Shown: piece after piece, positions 11,101 to 21,805 of the stretch | Layout of the letters: every line of letters starts with the position of its first letter | Numbering within the stretch: position 1 is the stretch's first letter | DNA from: Cheiracanthium punctorium | Lineage: Eukaryota > Arthropoda > Arachnida > Araneae > Cheiracanthiidae | Assembly: GCA_038373885.1 (NCBI GenBank) | Contig: JAWZYV010012241.1 | Span: 310,001-374,000, forward strand | Length of the DNA: 64,000 bases | Direction of reading: 5' to 3' | The notes under the pieces: model-generated | What the model saw: only the letters and a program-made list of their open reading frames with translations | Told to the model about the DNA's origin: nothing | The model's database searches: none | Position numbers and translations under genes: made by a program

Positions 11101-14100
11101 ACATAAAAGAACTTTTTTCGATTTTCATCATTTTTAAAGAGTACAAGATCCCCTTAATGGACAGACTATAGTTAATGTTTGAATTTATCAGATTGTAACG
11201 AAAGTTTTCCGCCATATCTGCCTGAAAAACTAACTTCTAACTCCTTAGATAACTGATTTTGAACTTTCGGTACCAAACCTGCACAGTGTCACCTGATACA
11301 ACAATAGTACTTAAAGCTGCACTCATAATTTGTTGATATTATGTAGCTGACTTTTTGCAACACAAATATAAGTAAATGATGGTTCTAATCCTCTAGAGTG
11401 ATAGTTCCATTTGGGACACCTTATACTTAATGATAACTATATTTTTTACAGATTTCACAACACAGTGTTATAAAGTAAGCCTCTTTCTTTCAAATGCCAA
11501 AAATCGTTTGACAAAATATGAGCCAATACGCCAACGAGAACTGTGTGCTGACGATGTTTACGGTGGCGGGAAACTTTCGTTACAACCTAATATTTCTATA
11601 ACGGCATTATGTTTTAAAGTTTGTTACTTATTTAAAAATTTCACATTGTTCTATGTCTTGAAATTAAATGTTAAAGAATGACCTAAAAGTGCGATAATAT
11701 ATTTCAGAGCACTTGAAGAAACTGACAGTTTCACTAACCGCATGTGTCACATTTGCGCAAGGCTGATTTGGCCTCGCAAAGTTTTCGTAAATGTTATAGG
11801 GTTCACATACTAAAAAAGTTTAAGAAACGCTGATTTAAATCATCTCTTATGTGTCATATCATACAGGCCCCACCAGTAGTAAGCATCTACACACACCAGT
11901 TTTTCTCCAGACTAATATGTCTGCCGTAAGTTTATTCTTACGTGATCCTTACAACTGTTTTTTTTTTTTCACCGAGGGGGGACAAGCATGTTTTTTTTTT
12001 ATTTTTTTTAGAGTGCGCTCTGTTTCAGGTTACACAAGCCACAACATTAACAATTTCACTTATCTTGCACTAAAACTTGAGACACATAATTTCGAAAGAC
12101 CAAAAAGTCATTTGTGGGTTTGTCGTTACGGGCGCTTACGCTATCTACTGTCTTTTAGTGTGACATTATCAATTTTTTTTATTATTATTTCATTACTGGT
12201 ACAAAAGGCGGCTTTGTTCGTGAATTAAATAGGCACGGGGAGATTCTGAGGGGGGGGGGCAAACCCCCTCGCGAAGAGTGAGTGATACGTCTGTTCACCC
12301 CTCCCAAGCTATGCATCAGTGGACTTTTCTGAGCGCCACCTCCCACCTTTGGGTGTAGCCAGGGAAGGTTGCTGTTTTTGGCGAGAAAACGCTCTTTTTG
12401 TGTAACTGAACTGTTTACTGAACTGAGATTGTCAGGCTCAATAACATAAACATAGCTATATGAGCCAGTAGTGCTCGAGTCTAGTTATGTAAAATTTTCG
12501 GATTTTTTTTTCCGGTTTCTTTCCGTAAAAATTGGAAATATTGTCTTTTCACAAATATCTTGCAGTTATTTTTCCTAGAAAATATAAAAATAAATAAAAT
12601 AATTAAAATGTAGACATTTTTTTCCTTAACTTAACCTGAATATATATATATATTATATAATGTTTTAACTATTAAAAGTTAGCCTTTTTGTCTCAGAATT
12701 GACAGTTGCTTTTCCTGTTCAAAACATTATTAATCGAATGAAATTGTCATTTAATAATACACATTTTGGGTGTTTACATATATTTCTATTCTTCTTGTGA
12801 TATGAGAAGTTTATAACTAAGCTTTTGGGATTGGGTGTGCTACAATTTAAAAAAGAAGTATAAATGTTCTTTATATTATATATTTGTACCTGTAAGTTCG
12901 ACAAAAAAATTCTGAAACTCATTCCATAGATTATAAAATTACCTATAACTTTTAAATTACAACTTCAACAATCAATATTTTATTTTAAAAAAATTAAATG
13001 AAAATTTCAGAGACGAAGACATTAAAAATTAATCTTCTAATCAACTTTGCTATTTTTCAATTATTACTTTTAACAAATAATTTTTATTATTATATATCTA
13101 CAATTTTATTTCATCAATACAATTATATTTAATAAAAATAAAATAGAACAGTGATAATAATAATAAAATAGTAATTCTTATTAATTAAAAATTACCTTAA
13201 AATTCAGTCAATATTAGTACAACATTTTGAAAACAAATGACTTAAAACTAAGTTTTATAATAATGTATTTTTATATTTTATTATCGATTTTATTACTTTT
13301 AATATAAACGTAATTAAAAATGTAGAAGTATAAAACAAGTAGATTTTTCCATATGTAACTTTCATGAATTGTTTTGAAATAAATTTTTCACGGACCCCCC
13401 CCCCCCCCCCACAGTTTGTCATATGTACAACCATACATATATTAAACGAATACAATTAGACAAGCTTAAGGTTCTATATTCAAGGAAAAGGCCGACAAAG
13501 TAAAGGACCCTGAAAATAGGAAGTACTTTCGAATGCATGCGATTGGGGGGAAGGGGGGGATTATAATATTTAATATTTTTGGGATTACCATCCAGAAAAC
13601 TGCTCTACTAACTGTACAAATTTTTAAATGATGCTACAGTATATTAAATGTTCAACTGTATCATTTCCATTAATTAATATTATCGATATAATTTCTCGTT
13701 TTTAGAGAGAAAAGTATTATTTAATAACTAGTATTTAGTTCAAGTACTATTTAATCAATACTTGAATGCACAGTGAAAATAAATCATCTTGCAGCTTATG
13801 CGTTGCAATTTAGTGTTTCCATGACAGATACTGAACACGAAAAAATACGAATTTTAAAAAAGCACAAGAACGTAAAACAACCAGTATTGTGAAATCCTGA
13901 CTAAAGTATTTTATTAATAAAATTTCAGATTTTCGAATTTTTCCAAAAGTGGAAATAAACCCTATTGAGGAATAAATTTATTTTCGGAGCATTCACTTCT
14001 GTTCGAGTCTTCGCACAAATCTATGAAGCTATACGCTCTCCACAATCTGTTACAATGCGCGTCGTATATGGCTGAATATAGACCTTGGCTCAAATATCCC

Positions 14101-14787
14101 CTTTCCAATAACTTCCCAAACCTCAAGGGTGTACAAAACTCTAGCAGTTCGAAAAAAAATTAAGTGATTTTGGTACATCCGTACCAATAAAGTAATTACG
14201 TCGGGAGCTTGAAATTTCTTAGGTGTGCTGTAATGTAATGCGCGATCAATCATGTATCGGTTACGGAACATTTAGAAAGAAATTTTTAAAAATCACTATT
14301 TGGAGGGGATGGGATGGGGTAATTGTTCCTCCTGACTGTCTTTTGTCCACTGCAGTGATACGTAATACGTAATACTGAATTTACGAAGGACCCCTTGCAG
14401 GTTTTCTGATGGTTAGCGAAAACATGGAATATGAAATCGCAGTTTTTTTTTTTTGGGGGGGGGGGGGGGGGTAGTCAGGTTTATGATTGCGGGTCGAAAA
14501 TCTTGAAGATCTGGAACAGTATCTTCAGAAGCAAGATAAGGAGTGAAAAAAAGCAAGCGATTAATAATTTCTAACTTACTCTGGTTGCTGTAAATTATTA
14601 CTAGCCTCGAGCGAGTAAAATAGGAAGACCCTCGGAAGTGACAAGGATTTGGGGGGGGTGTCTTGATCGGAGGACTTTTTAAAGGGTTCTAACGCCTATT
14701 CACGTTACATCTGGAGAAAACCGACCGAAACTCCAAACCGTTAGATAGACAGCCGCGCGATAGGCCAGAACGCTGAATTTTCATGCT
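11101..14787. other. AT-rich DNA without identified genes
   Basis: Among the most AT-rich parts of the window, especially 12500-13480. A decayed copy of dispersed repeat D lies at 14125-14290 (GATTTTGGTACAT). Homopolymers include poly-C at 13395-13411 and poly-G at 14455-14471. The 125-residue open frame at 11851-12228 runs through poly-T and has no recognisable domain. Confidence 0.5.
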
Positions 14788-16249
14788 TTAACCCTTTAAC
14801 GCGCAGTGTTCCCGCTCTGGGAACACCCAACTCTGACGTTTTGACTGTGGCCAGTCACGAAGAATAGATTGGATTTCTATAAAAATAGTTGCGGGTGACC
14901 TAGCTCCACGAGAATCCTTTACCTTTTAGCACGTCCTTCCCCGTAAAAAAGGGTCACGATTCTTTTTAACAGCACTGACATCTGTTGAAAAATGGAAGAA
15001 TGCGAGAACAGCTGGATAAATTGCCCAATACTGAAAAAAGGGCAGCCGTTGCCACCGCTTGACTTAACTACCAGCAAGATGGCGGACGATCGAAACGTTC
15101 ATCGCGTGCCACAGATCTAGAGACCCTTTTTTGACGCAGCTGGCTGTGCGGCACACAGCCAGCTGTCGCCAAAAATGGGTCTGTAGATCTGTGGCACGCG
15201 ATGAACGTTTCGATCGTCTTGCTGGTAGTTAAGTCGAGCGATGGGAACGGCTGCCTTTTTTTCAGCATATAGAAAAGGCAGGGATGTTAATTCTGCGCTA
15301 ATTGCGCCGAGCTGCTCCAAAACGCAAATCTTGCGCGGAACTGCGCTTTTAGCCGATTTTTGCGCAGAGTTGCGCCGAATACGTCATTTTGACTCTTTGT
15401 TAATTTTTTGCCACGCTTGCAAACTTTGCTTTTCTTATCTGCATTTATTGTAAGTGTTGACTTTAGATTGATTTTGCAGGGCGCAACGCCCGGCGGCCCT
15501 ATTTCTCTTCTTTATGCGCCTTCCTGATTTTACATTTTTATTATTATTAGTCAGCAATCACCACTTTTTATTTCTTACATACTATTTGCGGCCCATCACG
15601 AAAATACGTTAATTAAAACGCCTCCTTCACAGAAATACGATTGAGTACAATAACTCCATCATAAAAATAGGTTCGATTGAAAGCGGCCCTTTCACGAAAA
15701 CCGTCTATGAAATCGGATGTTTCCCACAAATACCTTTTTCAAATATTCTATTCTTTCAGATCGAAATACTGTTACTGCCTTTTCATTGTCTTTGCATTTG
15801 CGCGAGCCGAGTAACCCGAAAAGGGGCCTCTCTAGTATGTTTTGTTTTTGCTGACTCAATGAGAAGCCCGATCGGCCCGGCAGAACTACCTGGGCATTTC
15901 ACTTAGGAGTTGGGGGAAGAAAATACTGTTGGGAAAATCAAATTTTTTTTAAGTTATCTAAAAATTTGCGATTCCATCTGTCAATCCTCAAATATCGGTA
16001 GCTACGTTTGATAAATAAGTAGTTGCGAATTATCAAACAATCATTATTCCAGAGTTCGTCGCCAGCTGTATATAGTTATAGCTCTTTATGTTTTTAATAG
16101 TTTTGCGCGTTCTAGCAAGTTTTTTTTTTTTTTTAATTTCCCCCTAAACGATTTCCTCTTTTTAATCGGCTTTCTTAGTACATATTATTCTTAATGTATA
16201 ACAGCTATTTACTAACCATACATAATTAAGGATAAACATATAAACATAG

Positions 16250-16300
16250 TAGCAGGTATAAACATAGCAAAACGACGTTTTGCTATGTTTATACCTGCTA
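16250..16300. repeat. Perfect palindrome, 25-bp arms, 1-nt centre
   Basis: The left arm 16250-16274 starts TAGCAGGTATAAACATAGC and ends AAAACG; after one A at 16275 the right arm 16276-16300 is its exact reverse complement, ending TATACCTGCTA. It lies inside the 2.35-kb element, away from its ends. TAAACATAG also appears just before it (16241-16249). Confidence 0.95.
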
Positions 16301-17470
16301 AAAAACTTACATGTAGTAATTATTTTTATTTATTTTAAAGAATAGTGCTTTTTAAAAATCTTATATTCACTTTTCATGAATGAGCAAACATTAAATTAGA
16401 AGTGAAAGAGGAAGAACAAATATATTTCAGTGATTTGATATGGTATTGTACATTCCAACCATTGGATGTAATACAAAATTTGCATGACTATGTCATTTAT
16501 TCTAGTAATCTTATGTGTTCTGAATTCATTTTCCCAATTTCTATAGTTATCAATTGATGGATGAGTTGAATTGTTTGATGTAATTCCAAATAATGTCTAA
16601 TAGTAATAAAGGTATATATTCAGTAACTTTAAAAATCTTTACTTGGTAATCATTCAATAATTATTGCGAACAAAAGAATTTAAATAAAATTATGATTTAT
16701 ATTATTAAATTTTATACATCCTGCACTGCAGAAATTTTAGTATTTTTATTACATGCTAAACACATCTATCCTAATCCACTTACACTGACAGTCCTTTTCT
16801 GTTTAAAAGTTTGTACCAATATAGGTGAAATATCATATATGAATGTGATCCAGTAGTGATAGTGTGATAAAATTGAGGAACAAAAATTAAGTCCCCCTGC
16901 TTTCTCCTACTGCCTAACAAATCATGTCTGCCTAAAAATTTCTGAAACCTTCTTCAATAAATGCACTATTCTTATAAATAATAAACATCTACATCACGTA
17001 ATTTTGAGAAAAAAAAATAAGCAGAAAATTAAAAATTACTTAGATTAAAACTTCTTTTTTTTTAATCAAAAACTTCTAGTTATGTACAGATTTAATTCAC
17101 ATATTTATGTCATGTTTAGAGCAAAATATTATCAACAAATCATTTTTCCTATTTCGTTTACACTTACTTCTACATGATATTTTCTCCAAAAGAAGGGGGG
17201 GGGGACTAAAGACAAACTGGAAAAAATCTAACTATGCATTGTAAGTCAGAACACATATTACAGCTCTACATGTTAAATTTTCGGGGATCAGATAGTTTCA
17301 AACCAGTTTCTAGATATGTTATCTACCTGTACATTCTCGTGGAACCCCAAAGTGCCCTTTTTGAAATTTCCCCCCCAGGCGGCCCTTTTTCTTAGAGTCA
17401 ACACAGTGAAATCTTCAATTTTATGCTCCAAAATCATGTTAATTCTGATCCCAAATCTTAGTTTTCCTCG

Positions 17471-17605
17471 CGGAAGCTAAAATTTTTGTGCTCCCAAGAT
17501 GCTCCCAAATGGAATTTTTCTGCTCCCAAATAGAATATTTCTGCTCCCAAATAGAATATTTCTGCTCCCAAATGAAATTTTTTCTGCTCCCGGGGTGCTC
17601 CCAAA
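17471..17605 (-). repeat. 21-bp minisatellite
   Basis: Units close to TTTCTGCTCCCAAATAGAATA, 21-24 bp, repeat about five times. They sit next to the right end of the 15279-17630 element, where subterminal transposase-binding repeats are often found. The multiple-of-three period keeps a spurious frame open. Confidence 0.8.
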
Positions 17606-17657
17606 TCGAATGTTGGAGTTAACATCCCTGAAAAGGGTTGCGCCTCCAAAGGGTTAA

Positions 17658-18035
17658 TCTTCTACCATTTTAAATGTCTTCGCCCATGGTTGCTATCGGA
17701 GTTCATTTCTCGGTGTTGGGGTGCGTCTAACTAATTGATAAAATGAATATTCAAATGACGTGTATACATAAATCGCTGCTCGAGATGGATTCGTTACAAG
17801 GAATCGGCTTTCCGGATCGCGCGCGACAATGTGCTCTTTTGTTTTTTGCTTTCTCCATCTGACGTAGGCCCTTTGTTGTCTTGTTTCTCAAAAGTGCTTG
17901 AAAGAAGGAGCCATTTGTGGTCTCGAGATTCCGTGAGCTCGCGGTGGTGATGTACGTATTTGTGACTCATTTTGTGTCACTCGCCACGCCCGTAGATGGA
18001 AGTGAATGATATCAATTCATTGAGTGGAAAAGCAC
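17658..18035. other. GC-richer unassigned stretch between transposons
   Basis: Mixed-composition DNA with no repeat ends, no homopolymers over 7 and no copy elsewhere in the window. Could be low-copy host sequence, but no coding frame, splice signal or promoter element is convincing. Confidence 0.3.
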
Positions 18036-18165
18036 TTTTTACTTTCCGAACATGTACCATGTAAGGAAAGTATTGTAATCATGAAAAAATTCGAATTCGA
18101 GATTTTGGTGTATTGACACGTTTAGAGGGCTGCTGAATTCATTTATGCTATTTTTACGAGATGTA

Positions 18166-18235
<70 letters not shown>

Positions 18236-18918
18236 TGAGTGAACACGATAGCTCCTGAACGGAGCATTCGATTAAGCTCAAATTGGATATATATGTCATA
18301 AACCACCGTCGCAAGACCAGTATTGATTTGGGTGTGTATAGGACTGATAGTTTTTCTACAGGGCTACGACAAAGATTTCTTTTACATGATGGCCTATGGG
18401 GGGAAATTCTTGAAAATGCGCTAGCGTTTAAACGGTAGATTCGATTGAGCTCAAATTGGGTATACATGTTATAAATCATCGTTGCAAGACCGGTATTGAT
18501 TTTGGTGTGTATAGGACTTATAGTTTTTCTACAGGGCTACGACAAAGATTTCTTTTACATTATGGCCTATGGGGGGAATTTCTTGAAAGTGCGCTAGCGT
18601 TTAAACGATACATTCGATTGAGCTCAAATTCGGTATACATGTTATAAACCACCATCCTAAGACCGGTATTGATTTTGGTGTGTATAGGACTTATAGTTCT
18701 CCTAAAGAGCTACGACAAAACTTTCTTTTATGTTATGGCATAATGGCATATGGGGAGAAATTCTTGAAAGTGCGCTAGCGTTTAAACGGTGCATTCGATT
18801 GAGTTTCAATTTGGTATATATGTTTGAATGATTCATCGATTAAAATTTATTTAAGTGCTTGGTAATGATCTTAATCGTAAGTGTTCGGAAAGTCGAGTGG
18901 AGTCACTCCAGATTTTTT
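18036..18918 (+). mobile_element. Family A Helentron-like element, copy 1
   Basis: Left end ACTTTCCGAAC directly after a T-run; near the right end is the exact complement GTTCGGAAAGT, then GTCGAG, a hairpin TGGAGTCACTCCA and GATTTT. The left end also folds (ACTTTCC and ACATG pair with CATGT and GGAAAGT around 18041-18071). Inside are a GT microsatellite (18167-18232) and three tandem monomers of 173, 173 and 181 bp, anchored at ATTCGATT (18266, 18439, 18612, 18793). No target duplication; T-runs flank both sides. Asymmetric inverted ends, a 3-prime hairpin, internal tandem repeats and T-T insertion are features known for Helentron-derived non-autonomous elements. Confidence 0.75.
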
Positions 18919-18991
18919 TTTTAATTTTCGAAGTCGTTGCTGAGAGGTTGCTTACTCTTCGAATTGCAATTGAATGGCGGTAAACATGCGT

Positions 18992-19336
18992 GCTGTAGCT
19001 AGGGTTGCCAGGTCGCCAAACCCAATAGCCGGACAGACCAGCAGTTTGGCCGGACATACGGGTAAAAAGGCCCGACAGCCTATAATATTAAGGATTTTGT
19101 CTCGGTATTAATAGGTATAACAAAAAAAAAAAAATTGTATGTAAAATCGAGCTTTTTTGATGATTACCATGAAACTTGTTAAGTAATGAAATAACATCGA
19201 ATGCCAAATCAGTTCAAGTACTTTATGACTAATCAGCCAAGGTCACCAGTAAAAGGCCTAACGAAAGCCAGACACGCAATTAAAAAGCCTAACTATGTCC
19301 GGATTTATCCGGACGCCTGGCAACGCTAGCTGTATC
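18992..19336. mobile_element. hAT-type MITE (TAGGGTTGCCAGG)
   Basis: Element 19000-19328 begins TAGGGTTGCCAGG and ends CCTGGCAACGCTA. It is flanked by GCTGTAGC (18992-18999) and GCTGTATC (19329-19336), 7 of 8 identical. GGCCGGACATA and TGTCCGGATTTATCCGGA form further inverted segments inside. A non-autonomous hAT element. Confidence 0.8.
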
Positions 19337-19437
19337 GTTTTCGTGCAGTCCTATTAATTTTTTGGATTTTACATGGGGCCGATCTCTACAGTTGGGGGAA
19401 ACTCCTCTTGGCTGTGTCCCAGTCTAGAAAATCCCGG

Positions 19438-20020
19438 GAGTGATGTGTCATTCGAATCAATTTTATAATCGATCGAATAGCATTAGTAATCGATTATTCG
19501 AATAGTGAATATTGGCGGTTTGTTTTCGAATAGTATTCGCAATGGCTATTCGAATGCTATCAGGGGTCCATCTAGTAATTTATTTCAGGGTCCCATTTTT
19601 GTAAAAACTGCTCATTTTCGTGAATTCCAGTACTTAATTTTGTGAATTTCAACACTTATTTTTGTGAATTTTTATACCAATTTTTAATTAAGGTCAGATT
19701 TTTGTTCGCTTGTTAAAATAATTAATAAAAACTGACTAAAAAGAGTAAAATGCCAATGAAGGGCAGTTTTAATCGATTATATTTCTGTGAAGGGACCGTT
19801 TTAATCGATTGTAATTTCGTGAAGGGACAGCAAAACGGATCCAAATTTCTTCTGCATCGACCCATGGCTATTGTTCGAATACTACTAGCGATTTATGTTC
19901 AAATACTACTCGAGATTTCGAATGTCACATGCTGAGCTTTTCGAATGATTTTTCAATTAGTTGGAATGAACTTAATAATCGATTCATTCGAATCGCCTCA
20001 TTCGTTCATGCCCATCACTA
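19438..20020. mobile_element. ATTCGAAT-rich hAT-like MITE
   Basis: GAGTGATGTGTCATTCGAATC at the left is opposed by GATTCATTCGAATCG and CATGCCCATCACTA at the right end (20020). Many ATTCGAAT/AATCGATT words occur in both arms. A TAGTGATGGGCA-type end is common in hAT MITEs, but no matching target duplication was found. Confidence 0.55.
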
Positions 20021-20129
20021 GTCAATAGGTCCTTCTAAAAGTTCTTTTGTCTTTTTAAATTAATGCATGATTCTAAATCACTATTCGTATAAATCATCGG
20101 TTCCCAATCGGTGGTTCGCGAACCTACCC

Positions 20130-20618
20130 TTAACCCTTTGAGGCGCAACCCTTTCCCAATGCTGAAAAAAGGGCAGCCGCACAGCCAGCTGTCGTCAAAA
20201 AAGGGGTCTCTCGATCTGTGGCACGCGATGAACGTTTCGATCGTCCGCCCTCTTGCTGGTCGTTAAGTCGAGCGATGGTAACGGCTGCTCTTTTTCAGGG
20301 ATGAGATTCTTCAGCTTTTTAGCTGATTTCAGCTTTTTTTTTTAAATAAAGAGGAAATCACTTTTTTGTCTTTTTTCTCTGAAAATTCTGTTTTTTTTTC
20401 TGTGAATTCCTGATTTAGTTATTAGTTTACTGTGCGATATTTTTATCTTCTAGCATGTTCCAATGTTTTTCTTCTCTTAAAACTTCTTTCTCATTAATTT
20501 TTTATAAATATCACATGCACAAATTTTTTCTCTCGTGTGATTTCAGCTTTTTTGCTCTTTTGCCAATCTCATCCCTGTTTTTTCAGCATTGGGAAAGGGT
20601 TGCGCCTCAAAGGGTTAA
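20130..20618. mobile_element. Family B piggyBac-type MITE, copy 2, split
   Basis: TTAA at 20130-20133 precedes CCCTTTGAGGCGCAACC; the right end is TTGCGCCTCAAAGGG then TTAA (20615-20618). Both ends are of the GAGGCGCAACC type, so this copy is a symmetrical fold-back with the CACGCAGTG-type end lost. Much of the central palindrome is deleted. It is interrupted at 20296-20577 by a CAGGGATG element. Confidence 0.85.
20296..20577. mobile_element. 282-bp CAGGGATG element nested in family B copy 2
   Basis: Ends CAGGGATGAGATT and AATCTCATCCCTG are 13 bp exactly complementary, followed by TTCAGC/GCTGAAATC-type subterminal words on both sides. It lies in the poly-T of the MITE; CTTTTT and TTTTTT flank it, so any TSD is masked. 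Likely a hAT-type MITE related in its first eight bases to the 15279-17630 element. Confidence 0.8.
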
Positions 20619-20636
20619 TAATGGATCAGTGCCAGG

Positions 20637-20785
20637 CAGTGGCGTAACCAAAAATTTTACATGGGGGGGGGTTACGACTGCTGCAACTCACATATGTTTT
20701 TTTCTTTTCGGATGCCCCCTTCTGGAGAATGTTTTCTTTCAAATGCCCCCCCCCCTGTAGAAAATGTTTAATTCGCACCCTGCCT
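20637..20785 (+). mobile_element. Truncated CAGTGGCGTAACC-type MITE
   Basis: Starts CAGTGGCGTAACC then a poly-G run, resembling family E and the 25993-26163 element. A poly-C run lies at 20747-20756. The expected GGTTACGCCACTG right end is missing. Confidence 0.5.
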
Positions 20786-20967
20786 GTACATAGCCTTAAA
20801 CTCAATTTTTTGGCCTGTTTGTGCATGTGTGCCCACTGCCCGTGCAATAATCAGGGCCTGAGTATTGCTCTCAACAGCAAAATCACTGCTAATTTTTAGT
20901 AGTCCCTTGAGTTATCTTATCACGGTTGCTCATTCACCCCTCCCCCCCCCTCCCCCAAACCGGTGAA

Positions 20968-21805
20968 TTTTTACTTTCCGAACATGTACCATGTAAGGAA
21001 AGTATTGTCATCATGAAAAAATTCGACTTCGAGATTTGGGTGTATTGACACGTTTTGAGGTCTTCTAAATCCATTTATGCTATTTTTACGAGATGTATCT
21101 ATGTATGTGTGTGTGTGTGTGAGTTCGTGTGTATGTGAGTGAACACGATAGCTCTTGAACGGAGCATTCGATTGAGCTCAAATTGGATATATATGTCATA
21201 AACCACCGTCGCAAGACCGGTATTGATTTGGGTGTGTACAGTTTTTCTACAGGGCTACGACAAAGATTTCTCTTACATTATGGCCTATGGGGGGAAATTC
21301 TTGAAAGTGCGCTAGCGTTTAAACGGTATATTCGATTGAGCTCAAATTGGGTATATATGTTATAAACCACTATCTTAAGACCCATATTAATTTGGATGTG
21401 ACTTATAGTTTTTCTACAGGGCTACGACAAAGATTTCTCTTACATTCTGGCCTATGGGGGGAAATTCTTGAAAGTGCGCTAGCGTTTAAACGGTACATTC
21501 GATTGAGCTCAAATTGGGTATATATGTTATAAACCACTATCTTAAGACCCATATTAATTTGGATGTGTATAGGACTTATAGTTTTTCTACAGGGCTACGA
21601 CAAAGATTTCTTTTATATTATGGAATAATGGCATATGGGGAGAAATTCTTGAAAGTGCGCAAGCGTTTAAATGGTGCATTCGATTGAGTTTCAATTTGGT
21701 ATATATGTTTGAATGATTCATCGATTAAAATTTATTTAAATGCTTGGTCATGATCTTAATCGTAAGTGTTCGGAAAGTCGAGTGGAGTCACTCCAGATTT
21801 TTTTT
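20968..21805 (+). mobile_element. Family A Helentron-like element, copy 2
   Basis: Left end ACTTTCCGAAC with its hairpin, right subterminal GTTCGGAAAGT, then TGGAGTCACTCCA and GATTTTTTTT, all intact. The GT microsatellite is short and interrupted (21105-21140). Monomers of about 164-181 bp follow (anchors near 21167, 21331, 21497, 21679). Confidence 0.75.

Larger units (their letters stand above)
15273..17636. mobile_element. 2.35-kb CAGGGATG element inside a family B MITE
   Basis: Element 15279-17630 begins CAGGGATGTTAATTC and ends GAGTTAACATCCCTG (12 bp exactly complementary, then imperfect). AAAAGG lies directly outside both ends (15273-15278, 17631-17636), a 6-bp TSD, and removing the element restores a normal family B sequence. 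Left subterminal DNA repeats TGCGC words; right subterminal DNA has 21-bp tandem repeats with CTGCTCCCAAATAG (17476-17600). The interior is AT-rich and I see no transposase, so it is non-autonomous or decayed, probably hAT-like. Confidence 0.8.
14788..17657. mobile_element. Family B piggyBac-type MITE, copy 1, split by insertion
   Basis: TTAA at 14788-14791 precedes CCCTTTAACGCGCAGTG; the other end is TTGCGCCTCCAAAGGG followed by TTAA at 17654-17657. Flanking TTAA plus CCCTTT...AAAGGG ends fit piggyBac. The family interior is a long palindrome: the segment with AAGATGGCGGACGATCG, CATCGCGTGCC and AGATCTAGAGACC (15077-15130) is repeated in inverse orientation at 15170-15230, centred on GCTGTGCGGCACACAGC. 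The right part is separated by a 2352-bp insertion (15279-17630). Confidence 0.85.

Noticed and set aside
11851..12228. 125-codon plus-strand frame
   Set aside because: Phe-rich because of poly-T tracts; no recognisable domain or splice context.
17458..17649. Frame encoding repeated FYLGAEI
   Set aside because: Created by a 21-bp minisatellite whose period is a multiple of three.
18039..18479. 146-codon minus-strand frame
   Set aside because: Spans the GT repeat and monomers of family A copy 1; low-complexity His-Thr core.
21183..21532. Repeated 60-63-codon frames with SFSTGLRQRFLLHYGLWGE
   Set aside because: They recur in every family A monomer; explained by tandem repetition, with no coding evidence.
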